A stretch of 34,746 nucleotides of DNA from Hominilimicola fabiformis (GCF_020687385.1 NZ_JAJEQM010000021.1:1-34746); one strand, 5' to 3'. Positions 23,869-32,357 are shown, numbered from the stretch's first letter. Notes: generated by a model not told the origin, from the sequence alone. Numbers and translations: made by a program.

Positions 23869-24822
23869 ATGAATTTAAAATATAGAAATAATATAATAAG
23901 TATTATAAAAACAATTATAAAGTATTTAAAAAAATATGTATTACACATATTTTTTCTTATAGCCTTGTATCTTTCAATTAAGTGGTCAGAAATCCCCTTA
24001 TTCAAGGTGTTAGATTATAAGATTATTAATCAAATATTATGTCACAAAAAAGCGGTAGATGCATCTATGCTAAATATTGCAACGGGCTATATAACTGGAT
24101 ATTTTGTATATCTATTGACTGTATTTATTCCTCAACAAAAGAGAAAGAAACCAGTAGAAAAAGAAGTGATCAGTAAATTATCTTCATTTTATAAAGATTC
24201 TGTTTATCTTTTGTTACTTATGTGTAAGAATTGTTGTACGGAAGAAGAATGGGAAGAAATTCATAAGGGTAAGTCGGATATAGAATGTTTTAATGATAAA
24301 TTTTATAGACAAATAAAAAAGTTGGACATAAATAGTGATGCTGATACAATCTTTTTACATAAAGATAAAAAGAATAGAATGAAATGGCATGAATATTTAG
24401 AAATGAAATGCCAGAATTTTTATGAAAATTTAGAGAGTTTGTTTTTGCAGTATCATACATATTTAGATGATGAAATTATTAATGAGATTATTAAAGTAAA
24501 AAATTCTAAATTCATTGATGTGTTTGTAGGAAAGGGAAATTCCTTTATGCTTTATATACGGGCATCTGAAGATCATATCGGATATTATGAAAATTTGCCG
24601 ATAGGAATGCTAAATTTCCCAGATGAACCATTCAAGATATTTGAAAATAGTAAAAATGTTCAAAATATTAACATATTGGTGGATTATATTGATAATTTAA
24701 GAGAATTACATACTCTTCTGTCAGAGTATAAAAATAAATACAAATTGGATACATTACGAGAGGATTATTCTATTAGTAAGCTAAGAGGAAATGAGGTGGG
24801 TCATTATAATACTGCTGTTTAA
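23869..24822 (+). CDS. Two-TM membrane protein, prophage cargo in the tail operon
   Basis: 317 aa, unrecognised. Two hydrophobic helices near the N-terminus (about 23-39, VLHIFFLIALYLSIKW, and about 67-87, LNIATGYITGYFVYLLTVFI) are followed by about 230 residues of soluble, mostly helical sequence with a CKNCC cluster. The gene is clearly richer in A+T than the tail genes on either side. It has its own consensus promoter, a clean AAAGGGG ribosome site before the ATG at 23869, and lies between duplicated hairpins. This is the profile of a lysogenic-conversion or superinfection-exclusion gene; a role in phage defence is inference. An in-frame ATG at 23836 has no ribosome site. Confidence 0.75.
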   Translation: MNLKYRNNIISIIKTIIKYLKKYVLHIFFLIALYLSIKWSEIPLFKVLDYKIINQILCHKKAVDASMLNIATGYITGYFVYLLTVFIPQQKRKKPVEKEVISKLSSFYKDSVYLLLLMCKNCCTEEEWEEIHKGKSDIECFNDKFYRQIKKLDINSDADTIFLHKDKKNRMKWHEYLEMKCQNFYENLESLFLQYHTYLDDEIINEIIKVKNSKFIDVFVGKGNSFMLYIRASEDHIGYYENLPIGMLNFPDEPFKIFENSKNVQNINILVDYIDNLRELHTLLSEYKNKYKLDTLREDYSISKLRGNEVGHYNTAV

Positions 24823-24893
24823 AAATAATATTTAAAGTTATTATTCATAGGCTAAGCATTTAATGCAAGATTCAGAAAAGAAGATTAAAATAT

Positions 24894-24922
24894 AAAGCGA
24901 TTACTTAGGTAGTCGCTTTTTT
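24894..24922 (+). terminator. Terminator after the cargo gene (repeat copy 2)
   Basis: Same stem as the copy at 23638, followed by TTTTTT. With its upstream AAAAGAAGATTAA (24876-24888) it forms a direct repeat flanking the cargo gene. Confidence 0.8.
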
Positions 24923-24941
24923 CGTTGAAAGGAAAAATGAT

Positions 24942-25217
24942 ATGAGTGGAGTTACAGATTTAGCGAGACATATAAAAGCAAGAGACAATCCGTCATCATA
25001 TACACCGATGTTCGGCAGAATTATATCTCTGCCGAAACTTGTAATACAGCTTGGAAACAATATTTTACTTGATGACAGTGATATAAAATCGGTCTTTGAT
25101 ATTTATGAAACACAAGAGAGGGACAATCATACGGAATACAAATACCTCGGAAAAGAAGTAGTTTTATTGCCGTATGACAACGACAACAAGTTTGTTGTGA
25201 TAGGAGTAACCGAATAA
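24942..25217 (+). CDS. XkdR-like tail protein (DUF2577)
   Basis: 91 aa. LARHIKARDNPSSYTPMFG, then LGNNILLDDSDI and EVVLLPYDNDNKFVVIGV, fit the small OB-like DUF2577 proteins that accompany the hub in PBSX-type tails. It probably sits near the tail tip. AAAGGA lies ahead of the ATG. Stop and next start overlap by one base, so translation is coupled to the XkdS-like gene. First tail gene downstream of the cargo insertion. Confidence 0.82.
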   Translation: MSGVTDLARHIKARDNPSSYTPMFGRIISLPKLVIQLGNNILLDDSDIKSVFDIYETQERDNHTEYKYLGKEVVLLPYDNDNKFVVIGVTE

Positions 25218-25588
25218 TGAAAAAGACATTTGATTTTGATTTCGGTAACGGCGAATTTGTTATGAAAGACGGCAATCCCGTTATTTTATCGGGCATTAAT
25301 GCTCTTAAGTTATGGATACAAAAATGTATGCGGACACAGCTTTACATATACTCCATATACAAAGACAAACAATACGGTGCAAATATTGAAGATTTGGTGA
25401 TAGGAAAATCATATAACTTTGATTTTGCAGAATCGGAACTTCGCAGAGAAATAGAAACAGCACTTTTGCGGAATGAGGATATTTATAGTATGAGCGGTTT
25501 TTCAGCAGAGAAAGTCGGAGCGATACTTAAAATATCTTTCACATTAAACACAGCTTACGGAGAAAGTGCGGAGGTGTACACCATATGA
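25217..25588 (+). CDS. Baseplate protein XkdS-like (DUF2634)
   Basis: 123 aa. TFDFDFGNGEFVMKDGNPV and the central LKLWIQKCMRTQLYIYSIY, then YGANIEDLVIG and the basic/acidic stretch FAESELRREIETALL, match the DUF2634/gp25-like wedge proteins of contractile tails. Gp25-type proteins contact the sheath and start its assembly. It overlaps the baseplate J gene by four bases (ATGA). Confidence 0.88.
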   Translation: MKKTFDFDFGNGEFVMKDGNPVILSGINALKLWIQKCMRTQLYIYSIYKDKQYGANIEDLVIGKSYNFDFAESELRREIETALLRNEDIYSMSGFSAEKVGAILKISFTLNTAYGESAEVYTI

Positions 25589-26610
25589 CACTTGATGAAA
25601 TAATTGAATATATGCTGTCGAGCGTGCCGGAAGAATATGATATTTCGGTCGGCTCGTTTTTTTATGACCTTCTTTATCCCGTGGCAGAACAAATATATCT
25701 TTTGCAGAAAAGGATAAGCAGATTGTCAGAAAACACATTTGCCGTGACGGCAGAGGGAGAATACCTTGACCGCAAGACAGCCGAGCAGAATATAGTTCGT
25801 AAAACATCCACTTATTCAAAAGGTACACTGCTAATCAGCGGAAACCGAGGTGAAGTGATTTTGAAAGGTGCAAAGGTTGCGGCGGATAATGTCCTGTTTG
25901 AAGTGAATGAAACAGTGAGCATTGCTGAAAACGGTTCTGTTGAAGTCGGTGCGACTTGCACTGTTTCGGGAAGTGCTGGCAATGTGAAAAAAGGAGATAT
26001 AAATCGATTCCCTATAACGCTTCCCGGAATTACAGCCGTTCAGAATATAACGGATTTTACAGGCGGTTATGATGCGGAGAGTGATGCAGATTTATTGGAA
26101 CGATACCTTGAAAAAGTGTCACGTCCGAATGTCAGCGGAAATAAATATCATTATATTGAATGGGCAAAAGAAGTAAGCGGAGTGGGAGATGTAAAAGTAA
26201 TACCGCTTTGGAACGGAGCGGGGACAGTAAAAGTAGTAATTGTAGATGCTGATAACCGTCCCGCAGGCAGTGAACTTATTTCAAAAGTGAAAGAGCACAT
26301 TGAGGAAAACAAACCAATCGGTGCAGAAGTTACAGTGGTCAGTGCGTCACCCGTTATGATAAATATATCAGTTAGGCTGACATCTGATAATACATCAAAC
26401 ATACAGACAACAGTTGAAAATGTATTAAAGGACTATTTGTCGGGAGAGGCCATAAAAAAGGAATATATATCGTATGCCAAAATCGGCAGTCTTATATTAT
26501 CAATATCGGGTGTTGAGGATTATACGGATTTAAAGGTCAACAGCGGAACAGAAAATATCAAGATAGCAGACGGAGCGGTACCGGTGCTTGAAAGCGTGGT
26601 GTTGAAATGA
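25585..26610 (+). CDS. Baseplate J-like protein (XkdT)
   Basis: 341 aa, normal length. Family phrases: GSFFYDLLYPVAEQIYLLQ, EGEYLDRKTAEQNIVRK, ITDFTGGYDAESDADLLERY, NKYHYIEWAKEVSGVGDVKV and PIGAEVTVVSA. It forms the wedge that joins hub to fibres. It overlaps neighbours on both sides, so the baseplate genes are a single translational unit. Confidence 0.93.
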   Translation: MTLDEIIEYMLSSVPEEYDISVGSFFYDLLYPVAEQIYLLQKRISRLSENTFAVTAEGEYLDRKTAEQNIVRKTSTYSKGTLLISGNRGEVILKGAKVAADNVLFEVNETVSIAENGSVEVGATCTVSGSAGNVKKGDINRFPITLPGITAVQNITDFTGGYDAESDADLLERYLEKVSRPNVSGNKYHYIEWAKEVSGVGDVKVIPLWNGAGTVKVVIVDADNRPAGSELISKVKEHIEENKPIGAEVTVVSASPVMINISVRLTSDNTSNIQTTVENVLKDYLSGEAIKKEYISYAKIGSLILSISGVEDYTDLKVNSGTENIKIADGAVPVLESVVLK

Positions 26611-27236
26611 TTGACAGACTCCCGGATTATTATAGCAAATCAAAAACGGTAAAGGACTTTTACAATGTCGTTCAAACAATACTTGATAAAGTTTCGGAAG
26701 ATATTTCTGATGAAGATAAGCGTCTGTTTATTACTACCACAGATAGTTTTCTGCTGCATGAAAAAGACGTAGGACTGTCTGAAATTACGGCAGATAATGA
26801 AACTAAGAGAGCAAGAGTAATTGCAAGACTGCAAGGAAATAATCTTCTGACAAAATCGGAACTTGAACAGCTTATTTTAATGTATGACAGGACAGGCTGT
26901 ATAATAACCGAGGATTATAAAAATTATACAGTAGCTGTTAAATTCAGCGGACGTAAAGGAGTGCCGTATAATTTTGAACAAATAAAATCAGCGGTGGATG
27001 AAGTTAAGCCCGCACATCTTCAAGTGAATTATGAGTTTCAAAGCAATACTTGGAGCGAAGTACAGAAAAAACTTGGGACATGGGGCAATGCAAAAATATT
27101 TACATGGGGAGGTGTTAAAGATTATGACGGCAGAACGTGGCTGTATGTAGAAAACAATGAGGTATATTTAAGAGAAAACGGAGCAAACGCATATGTGGTA
27201 TTTAAAGATAATAAGCCATATGCACATTTTTTATAA
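26607..27236 (+). CDS. Baseplate/tail protein XkdU-like (DUF2313, YmfQ)
   Basis: 209 aa. It begins MIDRLPDYYSKSKTVKDFY, then LTKSELEQLILMYDRTGCII, YTVAVKFSGRKGVPYN and KPAHLQVNYEF, the common layout of YmfQ proteins that attach fibres to the wedge. The last 60 residues (WSEVQKKLGTWGNAKIFTWGGVKDYDGRTWLYVE) are an extra beta-rich end seen in Clostridia phages. Overlaps the baseplate J gene by four bases. Confidence 0.88.
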   Translation: MIDRLPDYYSKSKTVKDFYNVVQTILDKVSEDISDEDKRLFITTTDSFLLHEKDVGLSEITADNETKRARVIARLQGNNLLTKSELEQLILMYDRTGCIITEDYKNYTVAVKFSGRKGVPYNFEQIKSAVDEVKPAHLQVNYEFQSNTWSEVQKKLGTWGNAKIFTWGGVKDYDGRTWLYVENNEVYLRENGANAYVVFKDNKPYAHFL

Positions 27237-27248
27237 GGAGGCATGAAA

Positions 27249-28040
27249 ATGAAATACACATCAAATCATAATTTTAAATTGCCGGCACCGTCCGACAGTA
27301 TTGATGTGGAGGTGCTCAATGAGAATTTTATAAATATTGATGCACTTATTAAAACTTTGGAGTCTGCTAAGGCAGATAAAAATTCACCGAGTTTTAAGGG
27401 TACACCAACAGCACCGACTGCGTCAAGCAGTACAAATTCTACGCAGATTGCTACTACGGCTTTTGTGCAGGGATTGATAAAAGGCATACAGACGGCATTG
27501 TCAGGCAAAGCGAATAAAAATTCACCAAGTTTTACTGGTACACCGAAATCTCCGACTCCGCCGTCATCTGATATTTCAACGAGAATAGCAACAACCGCAT
27601 TTGTACAGAACTTGGTGCAGGCAGTGGATAAAAAGATTTCAGAATTGGTATCTTCAACATTGGACAGCACTTATGCTATGCTGTTGTTTGATAAAGATAA
27701 TATCAGCACTTGCAGTAATATTGACAGTTTCGGAATTACATACAGTAAATATCAAAACGGTACATATAAGACTGATATAGTGCAGGTCGGAAATAACGCT
27801 CAACTGCCGAATAAATCGAATGCACCTGTATTTTTAGTGTCGTGGGCGGCTGAATCCGGTGACGAAAGTGAAATATATAATGTTCAGGCTGTAATCTATC
27901 CGGATGGAACGGTATACGGACGCCATAGATATTTGTGGAGTATCAGCAGCGGCATTGTGAGTAAGCTTTCTTGGAATGATTGGAGTAAGGATAACAATTA
28001 TATTTATTATAATCCTAAAGATCATTTTGTAAAGGAATAG
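27249..28040 (+). CDS. Tail fibre protein with two collar-type repeats
   Basis: 263 aa. After NHNFKLPAPSDSIDVEVLNE, two copies of a fibre repeat follow: NSPSFKGTPTAPTASSSTN with QIATTAFVQ, and NSPSFTGTPKSPTPPSSD with RIATTAFVQ (Phage_fiber_2 pattern). The rest, about residues 140-263, is a beta-rich domain likely at the fibre tip. Start 27249 is preferred because AAGGAGG lies seven bases upstream; the ATG at 27243 is only two bases from it. Host-range determinant by position. Confidence 0.87.
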   Translation: MKYTSNHNFKLPAPSDSIDVEVLNENFINIDALIKTLESAKADKNSPSFKGTPTAPTASSSTNSTQIATTAFVQGLIKGIQTALSGKANKNSPSFTGTPKSPTPPSSDISTRIATTAFVQNLVQAVDKKISELVSSTLDSTYAMLLFDKDNISTCSNIDSFGITYSKYQNGTYKTDIVQVGNNAQLPNKSNAPVFLVSWAAESGDESEIYNVQAVIYPDGTVYGRHRYLWSISSGIVSKLSWNDWSKDNNYIYYNPKDHFVKE

Positions 28041-28056
28041 CGTGGGGTGATAAGGT

Positions 28057-28995
28057 ATGCCGGAAGATATACGATTGGCAAAAGGCGAAGATTTAGATGC
28101 ACTTGAGGATATAGTGAATAACCATATCGGCAGTGATGAAACTCACGTTACTGCCGGTGACAAGCAAAATTGGAACGGTAAGGCTGATGTGGCTATGCTT
28201 GAAACAGAAGGGTATCTGAAGAAAAAAGTTGTAGGCGTACTGCCGTCAATGTCTGTTGGATTTGGTTTTTCAGACGGTGTTTCAAAATTCAATGCTATAA
28301 ATCGATGTACTGTATCCGTTGCGGAAGAAAGTGACGGCAACAAGTATCAAAAAATTGTAACCGGTTCAAATGCGGCGAATATGTATGCTTTTGCTTATCT
28401 TGACTTTTCAAAATATACGGCAAATGCAAAAGAACTGATAATTGAGTTTGATACGAAAATAAATACCGACCGCTGGTATATAGGACTGTCTGATTTGACA
28501 CAGCGTCCGGGAGAATCAAGCAGAGGTTCATATGACAGTACGGGAGTTGTTTTTTCGCAAGGCACAAAAGACGGAAAGTATTATTACATAAACAGTGACC
28601 TGACGTGGAAAGACAACTTTTTTAACTGTTGGGTTCATAGCCGAATAGAAGTTAATTACGAGTCAAAAACGGTATCATATTGTATTACAAACAATAATGA
28701 ATCAGCCAAATTAAGCGGTGAGATTGATTTTTATGATAAGTCCGCAAGTAAGGTTACGGGACTTGAGATTTATTCGTATGTAAATAGCGTTGAAATGGGG
28801 ATTGACAATATAAGCATAACATCAAAATCGGGAAATGAAAGTGATGACGAAAGAACCGTATATATAGTGGCGGAAGACGGAGATATAGCGGAATATATCT
28901 ATATAGACGGAAAGCCGTTTTGTATAGGAAGGAGTGATATATTTAATACAATAAAAGACCTGCTCGAAAGAGTAGAAAAATTAGAAAATAACTGA
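28057..28995 (+). CDS. Putative receptor-binding tail protein
   Basis: 312 aa. ALEDIVNNHIGSDETHVTAGD with NWNGKAD at the start is a phrase common in phage fibre proteins, where the histidines may bind metal. Residues about 70-265 look like an all-beta, lectin-like jelly roll (ELIIEFDTKINTDRWYIGLS, SRIEVNYESKTVSYCI). The end (FNTIKDLLERVEKLENN) is a trimeric-type coiled coil. GGGGTGAT precedes the ATG. A cell-surface ligand is inferred from place and fold impression only. Confidence 0.72.
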   Translation: MPEDIRLAKGEDLDALEDIVNNHIGSDETHVTAGDKQNWNGKADVAMLETEGYLKKKVVGVLPSMSVGFGFSDGVSKFNAINRCTVSVAEESDGNKYQKIVTGSNAANMYAFAYLDFSKYTANAKELIIEFDTKINTDRWYIGLSDLTQRPGESSRGSYDSTGVVFSQGTKDGKYYYINSDLTWKDNFFNCWVHSRIEVNYESKTVSYCITNNNESAKLSGEIDFYDKSASKVTGLEIYSYVNSVEMGIDNISITSKSGNESDDERTVYIVAEDGDIAEYIYIDGKPFCIGRSDIFNTIKDLLERVEKLENN

Positions 28996-29011
28996 TAAGG
29001 GGGTACTGACT

Positions 29012-29230
29012 ATGGAAAGTACGATTGTTGTGGCGATTTTGTCGCTTGTAGGAACACTTGGCGGTTCTATTATTGCAGGTATTGTTTCAAACAATAAGAC
29101 ACTGTACAGAATTGAACAGCTTGAACGCAAAGTAGAAAAACACAACAGTGTTGTTGAACGAGTGGCTATTGCGGAAAATACACTTAAATCTCAGCAGCAC
29201 CAAATTGATGAACTGAAGGGGGATATGTAA
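29012..29230 (+). CDS. XhlA-like membrane protein of the lysis cassette
   Basis: 72 aa. One hydrophobic helix (IVVAILSLVGTLGGSIIAGI), then a coiled coil (LYRIEQLERKVEKHNSVVERV, LKSQQHQIDELKGDM). This matches hemolysin XhlA-like and related pre-holin proteins, though the helix is N-terminal here. It probably assists or regulates the holin encoded next, after a one-base gap. AAGGGGG lies upstream. Confidence 0.75.
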   Translation: MESTIVVAILSLVGTLGGSIIAGIVSNNKTLYRIEQLERKVEKHNSVVERVAIAENTLKSQQHQIDELKGDM

Positions 29231-29231
29231 A

Positions 29232-29510
29232 ATGATTAACTGGAAAGTACGAATGAGAAATCCTATGTTTTGGGCACAGATATTGCTGTCTGTAATTATG
29301 CCGATACTGGCATATCTCGGACTTACAGCCGAGGATTTAAGCTCGTGGTCGGTATTGGGGGAAGTACTTATAAAGGCGGTTTCAAGCCCGTACATTTTGA
29401 GCCTTGTAATTGTCAGTGTATATAACGCAATTACAGACCCTACAACAACAGGATTTACAGACAGCAAACGTGCATTGACATACGATACACCTAACAGTGA
29501 CAAGGAGTAA
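29232..29510 (+). CDS. Holin (phi-LC3 family)
   Basis: 92 aa with INWKVRMRNPMFWAQILLSVI, LAYLGLTAEDLSSWSVLG, the second hydrophobic helix PYILSLVIVSVYNAI and DPTTTGFTDSKRAL, all standard for phi-LC3/XhlB-type holins. Two membrane helices. It opens the membrane at the end of infection so the endolysin can reach the wall. Four bases before the endolysin gene. Confidence 0.92.
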   Translation: MINWKVRMRNPMFWAQILLSVIMPILAYLGLTAEDLSSWSVLGEVLIKAVSSPYILSLVIVSVYNAITDPTTTGFTDSKRALTYDTPNSDKE

Positions 29511-29513
29511 GAG

Positions 29514-30302
29514 ATGACTGCAATAGATAAATTGATTCAGACCGCTGATAATGAAGTCGGCTATTTGGAAAAGTCAAGTAATTCACAGCTTGATGATAAA
29601 ACAGCGAATGCCGGTATGAACAATTATACTAAGTATTGGCGGGATATAAAAAACGAATATCAAGGACAGCCGTGGTGTGCAGTATTTGTTACATGGTGTT
29701 TCACCAAGACTTTCGGAGTGGATAAGGCACATCAAATATTGAAGCATTATCCGTATGTATATTGCCCGACAATGTCGGGACTTTTTAAATTGTACGCAAA
29801 TCCGAAAAGGGGCGATATTGTTATATTTAATCATAATGGGGTATTTACGCATACGGGAATTGTAACCGGCGTGGACGGAGATTATTTCACTACTGTTGAA
29901 GGGAATACGTCAGCCGGAAGTGCGGTTGTTGCAAACGGTGGCGGTGTCTGCAGAAAAGGATATTATATCAGCAATCTTGCGGGAACAAAATTCTGCAGAC
30001 CGGATTATGAAACGGCAGAAAGCGAGGAAGAAATTATGAGTAAGGAATATACGGAGTTGAAAGCAGAAATAGCAAAATTACAGGCTGATGTAAATAAACT
30101 GAACAGTAAAATGATTTACAATTATGTTGATGACAATATGCCTGAATGGGCAAGACCTACTGTTCAGAAAATGATGGATAAGGGGTTCCTTAAAGGTGAT
30201 GAAAACGGCTGTCTGGGCTTGACTGATGAACTTCTTAGAGTCTTTGTTATAAATGACAGAGCAGGAGTATATGAAAACAGATGGGACGGAAAAAGTGAAT
30301 AG
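29514..30302 (+). CDS. Endolysin, CHAP domain with C-terminal wall-binding-like module
   Basis: 262 aa. CHAP hydrolase at about 1-165 with Cys55 (PWCAVFVTW), His113 (FTHTGIVTG) and Glu129 (TVEGNTS), an amidase or endopeptidase that cuts peptidoglycan. A coiled-coil linker (LKAEIAKLQADVNKLNSK) leads to residues 200-262, MIYNYVDDNMPEWARPTVQK with KGFLKGDENG and FVINDRAGVY, which is closely related to the C-terminus of the tail protein at 21203. No signal peptide, so it depends on the holin. Last gene of the late operon. Confidence 0.92.
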   Translation: MTAIDKLIQTADNEVGYLEKSSNSQLDDKTANAGMNNYTKYWRDIKNEYQGQPWCAVFVTWCFTKTFGVDKAHQILKHYPYVYCPTMSGLFKLYANPKRGDIVIFNHNGVFTHTGIVTGVDGDYFTTVEGNTSAGSAVVANGGGVCRKGYYISNLAGTKFCRPDYETAESEEEIMSKEYTELKAEIAKLQADVNKLNSKMIYNYVDDNMPEWARPTVQKMMDKGFLKGDENGCLGLTDELLRVFVINDRAGVYENRWDGKSE

Positions 30303-30310
30303 TTGAGTTT

Positions 30311-30352
30311 ATGCCCGTTAGAGATTGATTTTCTAAACGGGCATTATTTTTA
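30311..30352 (+). terminator. Terminator at the end of the late operon
   Basis: Long stem (30311-30322 with 30332-30344, one bulged A) and T-rich tail. Separates the lysis cassette from the integration genes. Confidence 0.8.
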
Positions 30353-30394
30353 TTATTTGAGAACCAGAATATATAAATAACAGAGGTGATTGCA

Positions 30395-30604
30395 ATGAAT
30401 GAAGAGAAAGATGTACCTATAACACTCGGAGAAAAATATATGCTTACCATAAGAGAAGCAAGTATATATTTCAATATCGGAGTCAAAAAAATCCGCAGAC
30501 TGGCGGAAGATAATCTCGGAGTATTCTCTATTTACAGTGGCAACAGATATTTAATAATACGTCCTAAATTTGAGGAACATCTCTGCCGAATTTCTACGAT
30601 ATAA
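30395..30604 (+). CDS. xis: Excisionase-like DNA-binding protein, first copy
   Basis: 69 aa with the MerR/Tn916 Xis-type winged helix: LTIREASIYFNIGVKKIRRL then NLGVFSIYSGNRYLIIRPKF. Such proteins bend DNA at the attachment site and steer integrase towards excision. Start 30395 follows AGAGGTGAT by seven bases. A second protein of the same type follows at 30728, so either one is the true excisionase and the other a regulator, or both bind the arms. Confidence 0.8.
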   Translation: MNEEKDVPITLGEKYMLTIREASIYFNIGVKKIRRLAEDNLGVFSIYSGNRYLIIRPKFEEHLCRISTI

Positions 30605-30727
30605 ATTGATTTTATTTGCCGTAAGTAGTTGACTTTATGAGCTTTTAGAGCGATATATAGTGCAAGCTTAATAAAGCTTATAATCAAACTAAAAGTAAAA
30701 ATTAAAGAACAGAAAGGAAGAAATTTT

Positions 30728-30937
30728 ATGCAGAGAGCAACAGCAGAGAAAAAGGATTTATTAAATCTGTCAGAAACGATTGAATATTTCAACCTCAGTC
30801 AAAGAAAGTTTCATTCTCTTATCAGAGAAAAAACGGTTCATGATTTTATTGTTTTCTATGGCAGTCGAAGATTGATTATCAGAACGGCATTTGAGAGGTA
30901 TATCTTAAAACATCCGGAACTTAGGAGGTGCAGATAA
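30728..30937 (+). CDS. Excisionase-like DNA-binding protein, second copy
   Basis: 69 aa with LLNLSETIEYFNLSQRKFHSL and DFIVFYGSRRLIIRTAFERYI, the same winged-helix layout as the first copy but with clear divergence. Its stop overlaps the integrase ATG by one base, so the two are translated together. The 123-base gap before it holds AAGCTT inverted repeats (about 30664-30680) and possible -10 words. AAAGGA lies ahead of the ATG. Confidence 0.78.
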   Translation: MQRATAEKKDLLNLSETIEYFNLSQRKFHSLIREKTVHDFIVFYGSRRLIIRTAFERYILKHPELRRCR

Positions 30938-32211
30938 TGGGGATCAGAGGAAGAATAAGACGCGATTCAAAACATAGAGTTTTGAGAGCGGGAGAGTCAA
31001 TGAGAGCAGACGGAAAATATCAGTTTAAGTATCATATAGCAGGCAAACCGCATTTTGTGTACAGTTGGAAACTTGAACCTACGGACAAATTACCTGCAGG
31101 AAAGAAACCGTGTCTTTCACTGAGGGAACTTGAAAAGCAGATAGGATATGACTTGGAATCGCAGTTAGATCCGATGAAAAGAAATATAACAGTGAACGAA
31201 CTTGTAGAACGATACCTATCCACAAAAACAGGAGCGAAACACAGTACAGTTGCAAACTATAACTTTGTAAAGAATATCTTGAAAAAAGAGGAATTTAGCG
31301 AGGCGAAAATAGCAGACGTTAAAACATCGGACGCAAAACTTTTCCTTATTAAAATGCAGAGTGACGGCAAAGGTTACAGTACAGTCAAGTCGGTACGCGG
31401 AGTTCTAAGACCTGCATTTCAGATGGCTGTTGATGATGATATTTTAAATAAGAATCCATTTGAATTTCAGCTTGCCGGAGTTGTGGTGAATGATTCACAT
31501 ACACGAACCGCAATAACAAGGGAGCAAATGCGACAGTTTTTGAAATTTGTGCATGATGATAACTGCTATTGTAAGTATTACGAGGTGGTTTATATCCTAT
31601 TCCATACAGGAATGAGAATATCGGAATTCTGCGGTTTGACACTCAAAGATATTGATTTAAAGAACCGAATTGTAAATATTGACCATCAGCTTCAGAGAAC
31701 CTCAGATATGCAGTATGTAATTGAATCAACGAAAACCAATGCCGGAACAAGAAAACTTCCAATTACAGAGGAAGTGGTAAAGTGTTTTCAAGCCATTATC
31801 GAGGACAGAGAACCGCAACAAAGAGAAAAAATGATTGACGGATATGCCGGATTTTTGTTTTATGATAAAGATAACAATCCGCTCGTAGCAATGCATTGGG
31901 AACATCGTTTTAACCATATGGTACAGCGATACAACGATATTTACCGTATACAGATACCGAATATTACGCCGCATGTTTGCAGACATACCTACTGCAGTAA
32001 TATGGCGAAATCAGGAATGAACCCAAAGACATTGCAGTACCTTATGGGGCATAGCGACATAGGCGTAACACTAAACACTTATACACATCTCGGTCTTGAA
32101 GATGCAGAGGACGAACTAAAACGTATGGAGGATTTGAATAATGCGAGAAATGAACTTGATAAAAATTCAAGAAGAAATTTAATAACTCAGAAAATGTTTA
32201 GGGTTATATGA
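30937..32211 (+). CDS. int: Tyrosine integrase (Tn916/phage type)
   Basis: 424 aa. N-terminal arm-binding part about 1-80, core-binding SAM-like domain about 85-185, catalytic domain about 195-395. Catalytic residues visible: Arg227 in HTGMRISE, His346-x-x-Arg349 in HVCRH, His372 in LMGHSDIG and nucleophile Tyr382 in NTYTH. It carries out recombination between attP and attB. ATG at 30937 with AGGAGGTG directly upstream and overlap with the second excisionase. The prophage end should lie beyond it. Confidence 0.95.
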   Translation: MGIRGRIRRDSKHRVLRAGESMRADGKYQFKYHIAGKPHFVYSWKLEPTDKLPAGKKPCLSLRELEKQIGYDLESQLDPMKRNITVNELVERYLSTKTGAKHSTVANYNFVKNILKKEEFSEAKIADVKTSDAKLFLIKMQSDGKGYSTVKSVRGVLRPAFQMAVDDDILNKNPFEFQLAGVVVNDSHTRTAITREQMRQFLKFVHDDNCYCKYYEVVYILFHTGMRISEFCGLTLKDIDLKNRIVNIDHQLQRTSDMQYVIESTKTNAGTRKLPITEEVVKCFQAIIEDREPQQREKMIDGYAGFLFYDKDNNPLVAMHWEHRFNHMVQRYNDIYRIQIPNITPHVCRHTYCSNMAKSGMNPKTLQYLMGHSDIGVTLNTYTHLGLEDAEDELKRMEDLNNARNELDKNSRRNLITQKMFRVI

Positions 32212-32226
32212 TAATGTTGCATAGAC

Positions 32227-32261
32227 GGCACTCAGGCTACGGCTTGGGTGCCTGTTTTTTT
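32227..32261 (+). terminator. Terminator of the integrase operon
   Basis: Stem GGCAC.CA/TGGGTGCC (32227-32234 with 32245-32252) with an inner GC pair and a seven-T tail. Confidence 0.82.
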
Positions 32262-32295
32262 GTTTGCTTTTGTTAAAAAATGTCGGATTTGTGAA

Positions 32296-32324
32296 TTGAT
32301 ATAATGTATGAGGTGTGGTATAAT
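32296..32324 (+). promoter_or_regulatory. Promoter of the TIR-like cargo gene
   Basis: TTGATA (32296-32301), 17-base spacer ending in TGG, perfect TATAAT (32319-32324): extended -10, close in form to the promoter at 23456. Confidence 0.8.
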
Positions 32325-32357
32325 ATATAAAATGAATATAGGAAGAAGGTTTTATAA

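Noticed and set aside
27249-28995. Diversity-generating retroelement acting on the fibre genes
   Set aside because: No reverse transcriptase or template repeat is present in the window.
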